DNA of 64,000 nt from Phytobacter ursingii (lineage in GTDB: Bacteria; Pseudomonadota; Gammaproteobacteria; Enterobacterales; Enterobacteriaceae). The notes beneath the pieces were generated by a model that was not told where the DNA came from, did no database searches, and worked only from the letters and a program-made list of their open reading frames with translations. This document shows, in pieces, positions 41,230 to 51,157 of this stretch; the first letter of the stretch is position 1, and each line of letters starts with the position of its first letter. The position numbers and the translations under genes were made by a program. The stretch lies in the NCBI GenBank assembly GCA_901456055.1, contig CABDWT010000016.1, positions 496,001-560,000 of the forward strand, given 5' to 3'.

Positions 41230-41259
41230 TAAAAAAATGGCGCACAATGTGCGCCATTT
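41230..41259 (-). terminator. bidirectional terminator between ldtE and lpp
   Basis: AAATGGCGCAC/GTGCGCCATTT stem with a T run on the minus strand; serves lpp and probably ldtE. Confidence 0.85.
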
Positions 41260-41273
41260 CATCACAGGTACTC

Positions 41274-41522
<249 letters not shown>

Positions 41523-41555
41523 CTAGATTGAGTTAATCTCCATGTAGCGTTACAA

Positions 41556-41583
41556 GTATTACACAAAGTTTTTTATGTTGAGA
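41556..41583 (-). promoter_or_regulatory. lpp promoter
   Basis: On the minus strand CTCAAC (41578-41583) and TAATAC (41556-41561) are 16 bp apart in the AT-rich context of the strong E. coli lpp promoter, about 46 nt before the gene. Confidence 0.65.
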
Positions 41584-41764
41584 ATATTTTTTTGATGGGA
41601 ATCCACTTAAATTTGATCGTTCGCTCAAAGAAACACCGACTTTGAATAAAACGTTAAAAAAAGTGTGATAAAACAGCAAGCTTCCATCGGATTCATCTTA
41701 GATAATAAGCAGTTTAAATAGTGAAATCCGATTTGCTTTTTTATTCGAGGTGATTTCGGATATA

Positions 41765-41792
41765 TAAAAAAAGCGCCCGAAGGCGCTTTTTT
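41765..41792 (-). terminator. intrinsic terminator after pykF
   Basis: AAAAAAGCGCC-CGAA-GGCGCTTTTTT, a perfect stem with flanking A/T runs. Confidence 0.9.
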
Positions 41793-41818
41793 AAACACGA
41801 ATATTCGTCCGGGTATTA

Positions 41819-43231
41819 TTACAGGACGTGTACAGACGCCGTGTTGGTCGTACCGCTGGAGACCAGTGCGCCGGAAACCATCACGACAACGTCGCCTTTC
41901 TGCGCCAGACCGCTCTGTACGGCCAGTTCTTTGCCCAGGCGGTAGAAATCATCAGTAGAAGCGATTTCTTCAACCAGTTGTGCGACAACGCCTTTGCTCA
42001 GCACCAGCTGACGCGCGGTAGTTTCGTTGGTCGTCAGCGCCAGGATGGTGGCATCCGGGAAGTATTTACGTACAGCACGTGCAGATTTACCGCCCTGGGT
42101 TGCTACCACGATCAGCGGAGCATCCAGTTTTTCAGCCGTTTCAACCGCACCACGGCACACCGCTTCGGTGATGCGCAGTTTACGGCTGTCGTTGTTGAAA
42201 TCCAGACGGCTGGTCATGACGCGATCGGTACGTTCGCAGATGGTCGCCATGATGGTCACCGCTTCCAGCGGGTATTTACCTTTCGCAGATTCACCAGACA
42301 GCATAACGGCGTCGGTACCGTCAAGGATGGCGTTGGCAACGTCGCCCGCTTCCGCACGGGTCGGACGCGGGTTCTTGATCATGGAGTCCAGCATCTGGGT
42401 CGCAGTGATAACCACTTTGCGCGCGCGGATACATTTCTCGATCATCATTTTCTGCGCGAAGATGACTTCTTCAACCGGAATTTCTACGCCCAGGTCGCCA
42501 CGAGCAACCATGATGCCGTCAGATGCTTCGAGGATTTCGTCGAAGTTATTCAGGCCTTCCTGGTTTTCGATTTTGGAGATGATCTGGATGTTCTCGCCGC
42601 CGTGCGCTTTCAGGTGCTGACGAATTTCTTCAACATCAGAACGTTTGCGGATGAAAGAGGCAGCAACAAAGTCAACACCTTGTTCGCAGCCGAAGATCAG
42701 GTCCTGTTTATCTTTTTCAGCCAGCGCTGGCAGAGCGATGGAAACGCCAGGCAGGTTCACGCCTTTGTTTTCGCCCAGGTCGCCGTTGTTCAGCACTTTA
42801 CAGATGACTTTGTTGCCTTCAATCGCCGTGACTTCCATGCCGATCAGGCCATCGTCAACCAGTACTGTGTTGCCAACCTGCAGATCGCTGGTGAAACCTT
42901 CGTAGGTAACTGCAACCGTTTCAGCGTTGCCGATAACTGTTTTGTCGGTGGTGAAGGTGAAAGTCTGGCCCGCTTTCAGCGAAACATCGTTACCGCCTTC
43001 CAGTTTGATTGTGCGGATTTCCGGACCTTTAGTGTCCAGCAGAATCGCCGCTTTTTTACCGGTTTTGCTCATTACGTTGCGCAGGTTCTGGATGCGCTGG
43101 CCGTGCTCAGCATAGTCACCGTGAGAGAAGTTCAGACGCATTACGTTCATTCCTGCGTCCAGCATTTTTGCTAACATCTCTTCGGATTCGGTTTTCGGAC
43201 CGATGGTGCAAACAATTTTGGTCTTTTTCAT
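41819..43231 (-). CDS. pykF: pyruvate kinase I
   Basis: 470-aa FBP-activated pyruvate kinase converting PEP + ADP to pyruvate + ATP. Conserved [19 protein letters not shown], the [12 protein letters not shown] catalytic segment and the C-terminal allosteric domain are intact. Long non-coding frames on the opposite strand are its shadow. The upstream Cra site implies repression during gluconeogenesis, opposite to ppsA. Confidence 0.98.
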   Translation of the reverse strand: MKKTKIVCTIGPKTESEEMLAKMLDAGMNVMRLNFSHGDYAEHGQRIQNLRNVMSKTGKKAAILLDTKGPEIRTIKLEGGNDVSLKAGQTFTFTTDKTVIGNAETVAVTYEGFTSDLQVGNTVLVDDGLIGMEVTAIEGNKVICKVLNNGDLGENKGVNLPGVSIALPALAEKDKQDLIFGCEQGVDFVAASFIRKRSDVEEIRQHLKAHGGENIQIISKIENQEGLNNFDEILEASDGIMVARGDLGVEIPVEEVIFAQKMMIEKCIRARKVVITATQMLDSMIKNPRPTRAEAGDVANAILDGTDAVMLSGESAKGKYPLEAVTIMATICERTDRVMTSRLDFNNDSRKLRITEAVCRGAVETAEKLDAPLIVVATQGGKSARAVRKYFPDATILALTTNETTARQLVLSKGVVAQLVEEIASTDDFYRLGKELAVQSGLAQKGDVVVMVSGALVSSGTTNTASVHVL

Positions 43232-43727
43232 GACAGTCTTAGTCTTTAAGTTGAGAAGGATATGGAAATCACGCTCCGGTTAGCGCAAAGCTTCGGAGTC
43301 AAACCTGTGTTGCGAAAGTTGCGATGCCACTGCCTAAGGATAGGTGACATCAAAAAAGCGTGCAGAGTAATGTGTGCCTGTGTTTCAGCCCAGCCGGGTA
43401 AGTCGTAATGTAATGGTTGAGTTTTACAGTTCAATGAGCTGAAACCATTCAAGAGTGAATAGAATGCCATTATACGATGAAAAACGAGTAAAAGGAAAAT
43501 GAAAACGCTGTTTCAAAAATCATCTGGGCAGTTTCACAACGAAGTGTTATCAACGTGTTAAGTTATCACAAAATTGAATTTGCGTTGTTGACGGCAACAT
43601 AAAACCTTTGCTCACAAAAAGGCAAAGGTTTGGGAAGGTTTACTGACGGGGCGGCTAGCGATTTATGGCAACATAGTGGCAACAAATGCCCCGGTCTTTT
43701 GCGCCAAAAGAATCTGGCTTAACCGAT
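43232..43727. other. pykF upstream region
   Basis: 496 nt, no gene supported (the 74-codon minus-strand frame at 43246-43470 overlaps the leader and promoter). Holds the pykF leader, Cra site and -10 box. 43480-43727 shows nothing recognisable except the 3' flank of the HisN-like gene. Confidence 0.55.
43438..43474 (-). promoter_or_regulatory. pykF promoter with Cra site
   Basis: GCTGAAACCATTCA (43438-43451) matches the Cra consensus. TATAAT on the minus strand lies at 43469-43474, so the Cra site is just downstream of the transcription start, a repressing position as in E. coli. Confidence 0.75.
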
Positions 43728-44519
43728 TTAGCTATGGAGCCGTTGCAGCGCCTGAGCATGAACTTCGGGGCAGCCTGCCGCCAGAATATGTCCACCTGCC
43801 TCAGGGCGATCGCCGTTTAAGGTGGTTACAATACCGCCTGCCTGCTCAATAATGGGAATTAATGCCACAATATCATAGGGTTGAAGAGAGTATTCCAGAC
43901 AGAGATCAATCTGCCCGGCAGCCAGCATTGCCATGGCATAGCACTCCCCGCCATAACGTGTCATCAGCGCAGCATCGTTCAGTGCCGCAAAATTAATTTC
44001 CGGGAAACGAGCAATGGGTTCAGGCGAGGTGATATGCAAAATCGCCCCCTCAAGCGAGAGGCCTTTGCGGGTGTTGAGCGGTGCAGTACCCTGGGGACCA
44101 CTGCGCCATGACTGCCTGCCATCTGCCCAGAAGCGCTCTCCGGTAAATGGCTGGCTCATCATGCCCAGATGACCACGACCCTCAACGGTCAGGCCAATAA
44201 GCGTTCCCCATACCGGAATACCACACAGAAAGGGTCGGGTGCCATCGACCGGATCCAATACCCATTGCAACGGCCCGCTTCCGGTGATTCCGAATTCTTC
44301 GCCCATAATTGAATGGTCAGGGTAACGGGTGTCAATGATGGCACGAATGGCGCGTTCTGCCTCGCGGTCCGCATCGGTCACGGGATCAAAGCGATAACCT
44401 TCTTTCGGTTTTGTATCCACATGCAGGTTTAATTGCGAACGAAAACGCGGCAACGTCTGTTTGTCTGCCGCATCAGCAAGTTCATGCAAAAAAGCGATAT
44501 CGGGTACAGCGTGGGTCAT
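43728..44519 (-). CDS. inositol-monophosphatase-family phosphatase (HisN-like)
   Basis: 263-aa Mg-dependent, Li-sensitive-type phosphatase fold: DPVTDADREAE (45-55), GEE (73-75), WVLDPVDGT (86-94) and the C-terminal LQPYDIVALIPIIEQAGG, where the usual Trp-Asp is Tyr-Asp. Most like HisN-type histidinol-phosphate phosphatases. Enterobacteria normally use HisB for that step, so a different sugar or inositol phosphate substrate is possible. GAGGA ribosome site before ATG. Accessory gene, absent from this place in E. coli K-12. Confidence 0.8.
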   Translation of the reverse strand: MTHAVPDIAFLHELADAADKQTLPRFRSQLNLHVDTKPKEGYRFDPVTDADREAERAIRAIIDTRYPDHSIMGEEFGITGSGPLQWVLDPVDGTRPFLCGIPVWGTLIGLTVEGRGHLGMMSQPFTGERFWADGRQSWRSGPQGTAPLNTRKGLSLEGAILHITSPEPIARFPEINFAALNDAALMTRYGGECYAMAMLAAGQIDLCLEYSLQPYDIVALIPIIEQAGGIVTTLNGDRPEAGGHILAAGCPEVHAQALQRLHS

Positions 44520-44826
44520 GATTACGTCCTCATCAATAAAATTATCGTAAGTCTTCCATGCTCATTGTTGCTCGATTGTGCATCTTTATTGGTTTTTCTT
44601 CAAATTATTATCATGGTTATGTTGCGCAACCGGGAAAATACGACGCCTGGTCTGGTGAAGTGAACATAATCGAGCGGCCACCATTAGGGTCGCTGGTCAC
44701 CGGATGACAGGAAGTGCAAAGCGCAGGACATACAGTCTGTAGATACTCAAACATCACGCGTCATGAGCGTGTGTACCGTCTCAGGATGAACCCTGGTCAA
44801 TCATGTCAGAACCTGGAGTGATAAAG
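44520..44826. other. divergent intergenic region
   Basis: 307 nt between the HisN-like gene and the alcohol dehydrogenase, which diverge. AT-rich promoter-like sequence near 44560-44640; no operator recognised. Confidence 0.45.
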
Positions 44827-45882
44827 ATGACGATAAAAGTACTTGGCTATGCCGCACAATCGAGTAAAGCCCCTCTCTCACCGTACTATTTTGAGCGTCG
44901 GGATCCCCGAGCGGATGATGTGGTGATCGATATTCTGTATTGCGGTGTGTGTCACTCTGACTTACATCAGGCACGCAACGACTGGGGGTTTAGCCAATAT
45001 CCCCTGGTACCGGGGCATGAGATCGTAGGCCGCGTCACCCGTGTAGGGCCGAGTGTGAGTAAATTCAAGGCCGGAGATTTGGTGGGGATCGGCTGCATGG
45101 TGGATTCCTGTCGCGAGTGTTCCTCCTGTAAGCAGGGGCTTGAACAATATTGTGAAGAGGGCAACATTCAGACCTATAACGGCATTGACCGACATGACCA
45201 TATGCCGACCTACGGCGGTTATTCGCGCACGATTATTTGCAGTGAAGATTTCGTGTTGCGCATTCCGGAAAACCTTGATGTACAGGCTGTTGCGCCGTTA
45301 CTTTGCGCGGGCATTACCACCTGGTCGCCGTTGCGTCGCTGGGGAGTGAAAGCCGGTAGCAAGGTCGCGGTGATCGGGCTGGGCGGGTTAGGACATATGG
45401 CGCTGAAACTGGCGCATGCGATGGGGGCGGAAGTCACGCTATTCACCCGTTCACCTGGCAAAGAGGCAGATGCACGGCAACTGGGGGCGCAACACGTGGT
45501 GCTGTCGACCGATCCGCAACAAATGGAGGCGGTGAAAGGGCAGTTTGAGCTTATTATCGACACCGTGCCTTATGCCCACGACATCAACCCCTATATGCCG
45601 ACATTGACGCTGGATGGCACACTGGTGTTTGTTGGCCTGCTGGGCGATATTGAACCGGCGGTCAGCACATTGCCACTGATTCTGGGGCGTCGTTCCGTAT
45701 CGGGGTCGTGTATCGGCGGTATTGCCGAAACGCAGGAGATGCTCGATTTCTGCGGTCAGCACAACATCACGGCAGACTCAGAAGTGATTCGTATGGACCA
45801 GATCAACGATGCCTTTGAACGTTTGCTGAAAAGCGATGTGAAATACCGGTTCGTGATCGATATGCAGACGCTATCGGACTGA
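44827..45882 (+). CDS. zinc-dependent alcohol/aldehyde reductase (YahK-like)
   Basis: 351-aa medium-chain dehydrogenase of the cinnamyl-alcohol type, close to E. coli YahK (NADPH-dependent aldehyde reductase). Catalytic zinc ligands in CGVCHSDLH and GHEIVG; structural zinc Cys in CMVDSCRECSSCKQGLEQYC; Rossmann motif GLGGLGHMALKLAHAMG. An ATG at 44803 is in frame, but GGAG at 44815-44818 is correctly spaced for 44827. Confidence 0.87.
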   Translation: MTIKVLGYAAQSSKAPLSPYYFERRDPRADDVVIDILYCGVCHSDLHQARNDWGFSQYPLVPGHEIVGRVTRVGPSVSKFKAGDLVGIGCMVDSCRECSSCKQGLEQYCEEGNIQTYNGIDRHDHMPTYGGYSRTIICSEDFVLRIPENLDVQAVAPLLCAGITTWSPLRRWGVKAGSKVAVIGLGGLGHMALKLAHAMGAEVTLFTRSPGKEADARQLGAQHVVLSTDPQQMEAVKGQFELIIDTVPYAHDINPYMPTLTLDGTLVFVGLLGDIEPAVSTLPLILGRRSVSGSCIGGIAETQEMLDFCGQHNITADSEVIRMDQINDAFERLLKSDVKYRFVIDMQTLSD

Positions 45883-45984
45883 GTCAGGGCATTTGACGGC
45901 AGGAAGCACCTGCCGTCTCTTATGAGTGAACCGCGTAGATTGACATCCCAGCGAGGGGGCCGTCTCAATTGGCCTCCAGCACAT

Positions 45985-47496
45985 CTAAAACGAGGTACGG
46001 GTCACCGTCAGCTCAACACTGCCATTGTTGTTGGCATACATCTGCCAGGCATCATTGGCAAAGGCATACAAATAGCCGCTCTTTTGCGGCGTAAACGTAC
46101 AACCTGAACCAATACGAAACACTTCATGAGGCAGAAAATTGGTGGCATTTTTCGGTGGTGTTTCGGGCAAGACGTCATTAGCGACCATCCCCATCAAGGC
46201 AAACCAGGGCGCGTCCTCTTCACGCCTGGTATACCAGAAATCCGCCTGGTGGTTATGCGTCAGTTTTTGATACAGGGCTTCGGCTTTTCCTAACAGCGAG
46301 GCGGCCATTTGTACCGCTTCTCCCGGCTGGAATTTTCCGTCATTGTTCCCCTGTGGGCCGCAGATAATGCTGCTGTCTTTCCACTCGCCGCTGGCGCTCA
46401 GGCTATATGTCACGCCGCCTTCCAGATAGATCCCGGTAGCGTTCCAGTGCTCGCGGGCATAAACCCTCAGCGTTGCCTTATCGCCCGGGATTTTTAAGGT
46501 CATGCCCGGCCAGTAAATGCCCTGGAGTAGAGAAGGGCAGGTGTGGCGAGTCATGGCGGAAGGGTGGAAGGCTGACGCGGGGAGTTCAAAACAAGGCACA
46601 TTGCGGGGGCGGGTTTTTAGCGACGCGAAGACGCCGGTTACAGAATCATGCAATTGATCGAATGCGTCAGGTTTGATCTGTTGCAGTACATCATCACGGA
46701 ATTGTAATCCCAGCGTCTGCGCTTCTTTTATCATCCAGTCCAGCGCACCGTCGGAGAGGCCGCAGCGCGAATAGCCGCCACCGATATCGGAATGGACACC
46801 AGGGAACCACAACTGAATAACATCCGCCCCGGCAGGGATATCGGTCCATAGCGTGGGGATAAAGCTTTGCCTTTTTTCATCAATAGCCATCGCGTGCCGT
46901 GCATGAAGAATGTTGTGGCTCAGCGCGGTATTATGAAAACGATAGTTGTCAGGATTGTCGATAAGATTAAGTATCACCATATCGTCCGGCACGCCCAGCG
47001 CCCCGACGGTATCCCAAACGCCAATGAAATGAATCGGCAGATCGACTCCCCCTTCATATACGGGCCAGTCGGGGACTTTCTTCGTCGGATCGCGATAGTG
47101 GGCAAAAATATCGCTGACGGCAGACCAGATATCGCGCTCACTCAATCCTGCAGGGTTCAGTAACCCGCAACGGGAGATCATGCCAGACAGGCTACGGACG
47201 GTATAAGCTCCACGACTGAAGCCAAACAACCAGATGGCCGCATTGGGCTGGTAATGACGAGCCAGCCAGTTATAGGCGCTCATAATGTTATTATCCAGAC
47301 CTTCACCGGTTCCCCCGCCAACAACACGATTCCACCACCCGCCATCGGTGCCGACACCAGGGTGATAATACACATGCTGTTCAGGCGTAACGGCCAGGGC
47401 ATTACGCAATTTTACAACGTTGGTGGGAGCCGGAATTCCATTATCCATTTGATCCGGCGTGTTCCATGTGCCGTCGCAAAATACGATGAGGTGCAT
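45985..47496 (-). CDS. DUF2235 alpha/beta-hydrolase (Tle1-type lipase-like) with C-terminal beta domain
   Basis: 503 aa. Residues 1-300 are a DUF2235 hydrolase: FCDGTWN (6-12), GFSRGAYTVR with nucleophile Ser94, GVWDTVGALG with Asp162, and GVHSDIGGGY with His235. This is the fold of type VI secretion phospholipase effectors of the Tle1 family. Residues ~335-503 look like a beta-sandwich carbohydrate-binding-type domain (NATGIYLEGGVTYSLSASGEW). No signal peptide. No VgrG, PAAR, chaperone or immunity gene is nearby, so an effector role is unproven. It sits directly beside the tandem tRNA-Val genes, a common insertion site. GGAG ribosome site. Confidence 0.8.
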   Translation of the reverse strand: MHLIVFCDGTWNTPDQMDNGIPAPTNVVKLRNALAVTPEQHVYYHPGVGTDGGWWNRVVGGGTGEGLDNNIMSAYNWLARHYQPNAAIWLFGFSRGAYTVRSLSGMISRCGLLNPAGLSERDIWSAVSDIFAHYRDPTKKVPDWPVYEGGVDLPIHFIGVWDTVGALGVPDDMVILNLIDNPDNYRFHNTALSHNILHARHAMAIDEKRQSFIPTLWTDIPAGADVIQLWFPGVHSDIGGGYSRCGLSDGALDWMIKEAQTLGLQFRDDVLQQIKPDAFDQLHDSVTGVFASLKTRPRNVPCFELPASAFHPSAMTRHTCPSLLQGIYWPGMTLKIPGDKATLRVYAREHWNATGIYLEGGVTYSLSASGEWKDSSIICGPQGNNDGKFQPGEAVQMAASLLGKAEALYQKLTHNHQADFWYTRREEDAPWFALMGMVANDVLPETPPKNATNFLPHEVFRIGSGCTFTPQKSGYLYAFANDAWQMYANNNGSVELTVTRTSF

Positions 47497-47712
47497 TTTG
47501 GATCTCCAGTTAACCGCAAGAAAAGTATGGCTAATGACGATCCAGTAATAGTGTATTGTGGCGTTTTGCGCGTATATCTTTGAAAGAAGACGCTAAGCTG
47601 CGGGTAATTTGCATTTTTACAGATAAAACAGCGAAAATACGTGGTAAGCGAAACGGTAAATGCTGGTGTTGCGCAAATGAACAGACGAGAAAACAAAAGA
47701 AAAGACTGAGAA

Positions 47713-47789
47713 TGGTGCGTCCGAGTGGACTCGAACCACCGACCCCCACCATGTCAAGGTGGTGCTCTAACCAACTGAGCTACGGACGC
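47713..47789 (-). tRNA. valW: tRNA-Val (GAC)
   Basis: 77-nt cloverleaf with encoded CCA; D-arm AGCTCAGTTGGTTAGAGC, anticodon stem-loop CCACCTTGACATGGTGG with anticodon GAC, and TTCGAGTCC T-loop. Acceptor stem GCGTCCG/CGGACGC. First of two tandem copies, as valV-valW in E. coli; which copy deserves which symbol is arbitrary. Confidence 0.95.
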
Positions 47790-47799
47790 ACTAAAGAGA

Positions 47800-47876
47800 T
47801 GGTGCGTTCAATTGGACTCGAACCAACGACCCCCACCATGTCAAGGTGGTGCTCTAACCAACTGAGCTATGAACGC
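47800..47876 (-). tRNA. valV: tRNA-Val (GAC), tandem copy
   Basis: 77-nt tRNA with the same body and anticodon GAC but acceptor stem GCGTTCA/TGAACGC and compensatory changes, 10 nt from the other copy. Probably co-transcribed from the upstream (higher-coordinate) side. Confidence 0.95.
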
Positions 47877-48154
47877 ATTGTTGTGCCTGACAACGGGGAC
47901 GAATATTAGCGGCAGCCTGGTAATGTGGCAAGAAGAAAATCGCGATTTTCTGCCGGAATCCACCCGACTGCGGAACTTTTATACATGAACGGCATATTTC
48001 ACTGATGTTAAAGGATAATGATTGAGCAAAAAGCCTTTCCGGAGGATTGTCGTCGCGATCGGCCATACGTCACATTCTGTCGTTCCTGTTATTTCTGATG
48101 ATGCAAAAACACGCAGCGCAAGGGTGGCATCCAATATGACTGCATGAAAAATGT

Positions 48155-48439
48155 TCAGGAAAGATAAAACAGATGCAAGAGTACAGCACCGATTAAGAGC
48201 CAACAGGGAAAGGAGAAGTACAAAGTACTCTTATTTTCACGTGGAAATTTGACCATCAGTAAAACGAAAAATGCGATGACCAGAAGCGCGATAAAGAAAA
48301 AGGTGAGTACCTGGCTGGCGGCAATAATCTTTAACGCGGCAAACAGAAGCAGACTGGATGCAATGGTAAACAGTTTGATTTTACGTGTGAAAGCCACAAA
48401 GCCCACAACAAAGTAAACTAACGCAACAATGCCAGCCAT
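48155..48439 (-). CDS. small integral membrane protein
   Basis: 94 aa, mostly hydrophobic, with about three to four transmembrane helices (residues ~3-17, 22-40, 43-63, 72-92) and a short basic loop KFPRENKS. GGAG ribosome site 7 nt before ATG. No family recognised with confidence. Lies between the tRNA-Val pair and mdtK. Confidence 0.6.
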   Translation of the reverse strand: MAGIVALVYFVVGFVAFTRKIKLFTIASSLLLFAALKIIAASQVLTFFFIALLVIAFFVLLMVKFPRENKSTLYFSFPCWLLIGAVLLHLFYLS

Positions 48440-48557
48440 CCGGCACTCCTTTTGCTGAATCTCTCTCGTTTAACCCGAATGCTTTGCCTGGCTAAGCGAA
48501 TGTAAAGCACGTCGCCTGGCAAGAAAACGTAGCCGCCTGATGACGGCTATGCTGATA

Positions 48558-49931
48558 TTAGCGCGCCGCGCGCTGCAAAATGATAGACGACGGCTGGCGC
48601 TGCAGGAAACGCATTCTGAGCATCATCAAAATAGCGGCGGAGGTCAGCCCGATGATAAAGCCCATCCAGAAGCCCGCCGGCCCCATCCGGTCGACCACCA
48701 GATCGGTTAACGCCAGTACATAACCTGACGGTAATCCCAGCACCCAGTAGGCGGTAAAAGTAATAAAGAAGATAGAGCGTGTATCTTTATAACCGCGCAG
48801 AATCCCGCTGCCGATGACCTGAATAGAATCGGATATTTGGTACAAACCTGCCAGCAACATCAATTGCGAGGCCAGCGTCACCACCTCCGGATTATCGTTA
48901 TAAAGCAGCGCGATATGTTCGCGCAGCGCAACGGTAAAGATAGCGGTCAGTACCGCCATGCACACGCCCACGCCAAGGCCGGTATGTGCGGCAGTTTGCG
49001 CATCGAGCGTGGAACCTTGTCCCAGGCGAAAGCCGACACGAATCGTGACGGCGGCGGCGAGCGACATCGGCAAGACAAACATCAGCGAACTAAAATTAAG
49101 GGCGATCTGGTGCCCTGCGACATCCACAATGCCCAACGGCGACACCAGCAGGGCCACGACGGCAAACAGCGTCACTTCGAAAAAGAGCGCCAGCGCAATA
49201 GGCAGACCAAGCTGTACCAGACGTTTCAGTACGCTCAGATCCGGTTTGCCAGAGTGCGTTTCACTGCGGATATCGCGCAGCGATCCCGCACGTTTCACGT
49301 AGGAGAGCATGGCAATAAACATCACCCAGTAGACCGATGCTGTTGCCACGCCGCAACCAACGCCACCCAGCTCCGGCATGCCGAAGTGACCATAAATAAA
49401 GACGTAGTTAACAGGAATGTTCACCAGCAGGCCGAGGAACCCCATCACCATACCGGGTTTGGTTTTCGCCAGCCCCTCACACTGATTACGTACGACCTGA
49501 AAGAACAGATAGCCCGGTGCGCCCCACAGCAGGGCGCGTAGATAACCCACGGCTTTATCCGCCAGTTGCGGATCGATGTCATGCATGGCGTGAATAATAT
49601 AACCGGCGTTCCACAGCACGATCATTATCAGGATCGACACCGCAGCGGCAAGCCAGAAGCCCTGACGTACCTGGTGCGCAATACGTTCGCGACGTCCGGA
49701 ACCGTTAAGTTGCGCAACAGTCGGAGTCAACGCCAGCAACAATCCATGACCAAAAAGGATGGCGGGCAGCCAGATAGAGGTACCAATCGCGACGGCAGCC
49801 ATATCGGTGGCGCTGTATCCGCCAGCCATGACAGTATCAACGAACCCCATTGCGGTTTGGGCGATCTGCGCGAGGATCACCGGGATAGCCAGAGCCAGCA
49901 ACTGGCGCGCTTCTGTAAAGTACTTCTGCAC
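48558..49931 (-). CDS. mdtK: MATE multidrug efflux pump
   Basis: 457-aa, 12-helix sodium-coupled MATE exporter of norfloxacin, acriflavine and other cations; full-length match to E. coli MdtK (YdhE). Two in-frame GTG starts exist (49940 and 49931); AAGGTG is correctly spaced only for 49931, giving the E. coli length. Divergent from the methyltransferase and ribE. Confidence 0.95.
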   Translation of the reverse strand: MQKYFTEARQLLALAIPVILAQIAQTAMGFVDTVMAGGYSATDMAAVAIGTSIWLPAILFGHGLLLALTPTVAQLNGSGRRERIAHQVRQGFWLAAAVSILIMIVLWNAGYIIHAMHDIDPQLADKAVGYLRALLWGAPGYLFFQVVRNQCEGLAKTKPGMVMGFLGLLVNIPVNYVFIYGHFGMPELGGVGCGVATASVYWVMFIAMLSYVKRAGSLRDIRSETHSGKPDLSVLKRLVQLGLPIALALFFEVTLFAVVALLVSPLGIVDVAGHQIALNFSSLMFVLPMSLAAAVTIRVGFRLGQGSTLDAQTAAHTGLGVGVCMAVLTAIFTVALREHIALLYNDNPEVVTLASQLMLLAGLYQISDSIQVIGSGILRGYKDTRSIFFITFTAYWVLGLPSGYVLALTDLVVDRMGPAGFWMGFIIGLTSAAILMMLRMRFLQRQPSSIILQRAAR

Positions 49932-50421
49932 TGAAAACACCTTGGTATAGTTGTTATATGCGATGAATGTTCAATTCATTAAAAAAGAATATAGATGTGT
50001 CTTCTGGTCCGGGACACTGCGGGGATGGTCAGAAATCCAGCATAGCGTTAAGCATTGCGATCAAATCCTTGTTCATTTTGCTTTTCAGTTTGAGTAAACC
50101 ATTCGGGCTATCATGGGCCCCTCTGGTCGGTTGTTAATAAAGGAACGTCGCCGGGGAAAACCAGCGCGAAAAATGTGTCGGGGGACGGTATCGTGTGCCC
50201 GAAAAGTATCGTCGTCTCCCGTCAGTGCCGGGATATTAACGCGAAGCGGTTGTTTCTTTATTCTGCTATCGAGGTTACCGGCAAATCTTACAGGTTGTTG
50301 CATGCTTTTGCCACGTTAACGACAAGTGATCATTAACCGTCCCACTGTTTTTAGCAGGGTAGGCGGCGCATCAGTTCGCTTACCCTCTGAGTCAGACATC
50401 TATAAAGAGAGGCAGAACATC
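49932..50421. other. mdtK-methyltransferase divergent region
   Basis: 490 nt, no gene supported; short plus- and minus-strand frames (50085-50319) lack ribosome sites. A TATCAT box at 50109-50114 is a possible -10. The length suggests long leaders or several promoters for mdtK and ribE. Confidence 0.4.
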
Positions 50422-51030
50422 ATGGAATCTCACGCGGCAAAGCACATTCTTTCGCTCTACGAAAGGCATGCTGATGAGTTCGCCAGGCTACGTCCTCGCC
50501 ATCTGTTCGAAAAAAAGTGGCTGGACAAGTTTATACAGCGACTTTGTCCGCGCGGGCATATTCTGGATATCGGCTGCGGGAACGGTAAACCCATCGCTGA
50601 GTATTTTATTGCTGGCGGCTTTACGCTAACGGGCGTGGATGGCTCAGCGGCGATGATTGCGCAGGCGCAAACGCATTTCCCGGCGCAACGCTGGATCCAC
50701 CGGGACATGCGGCACTTGACGATGGATGAGACATTTGATGGTCTGATAGCCTGGGACAGTTTTTTTCATCTGACCCAGAATGACCAACGCGCCATGTTTC
50801 CCCGGTTTGCTGCACTTAGCCACCCGGGGAGTGCATTGATGTTCACCAGCGGCACGTCGAATGGCACCGCGATGGGGACATTTGCAGGCGAGCCGCTATA
50901 TCACGCGAGTCTGGCGCCCGAGGAATACCGTGAGATTCTGGCGCAACATGGGTTCACCGTTGTTGATGTGCAGTTTGAGGATCCGGAATGTGGTTATCAC
51001 TCTATCTGGCTGTGTAAAAAAGTGAATTGA
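50422..51030 (+). CDS. class I SAM-dependent methyltransferase
   Basis: 202-aa Rossmann-fold methyltransferase: SAM motif ILDIGCGNGKP (47-57), acidic residue after strand 2 in LTGVDGS, and motif IV-like DGLIAWDSFFHL. Substrate not predictable. The frame runs from 50326, but GAGAGG precedes the ATG at 50422 (MESHAAKHILSLYERHA). E. coli K-12 has no gene here between mdtK and ribE. Confidence 0.82.
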   Translation: MESHAAKHILSLYERHADEFARLRPRHLFEKKWLDKFIQRLCPRGHILDIGCGNGKPIAEYFIAGGFTLTGVDGSAAMIAQAQTHFPAQRWIHRDMRHLTMDETFDGLIAWDSFFHLTQNDQRAMFPRFAALSHPGSALMFTSGTSNGTAMGTFAGEPLYHASLAPEEYREILAQHGFTVVDVQFEDPECGYHSIWLCKKVN

Positions 51031-51157
51031 GATGATCCTGTGGTTTTATACCTCAGTCGCCATCATCCGCCCTGCGAGGCTGGCAACATGATTTTCCTCC
51101 TGTTATTGTGCGTTTAGAAAACGGCGGTGCCGTAAATGACATACAGGAGTGGTAGGC

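Noticed and set aside
41828-43174. 448-codon plus-strand ORF opposite pykF
   Set aside because: Exact antisense of a highly expressed, strongly biased gene; no ribosome site, low-complexity His/Phe/Arg composition typical of antisense frames.
43246-43470. 74-codon ORF in the pykF leader
   Set aside because: Covers the pykF promoter, Cra site and leader; expected to be non-coding.
47713-47876. Two near-identical 77-nt repeats read as a short tandem repeat
   Set aside because: They are tandem tRNA-Val genes with proper cloverleaf pairing and different acceptor stems.
48837-49541. 234-codon plus-strand ORF opposite mdtK
   Set aside because: His/Arg/Gln-rich antisense frame of a membrane-protein gene.
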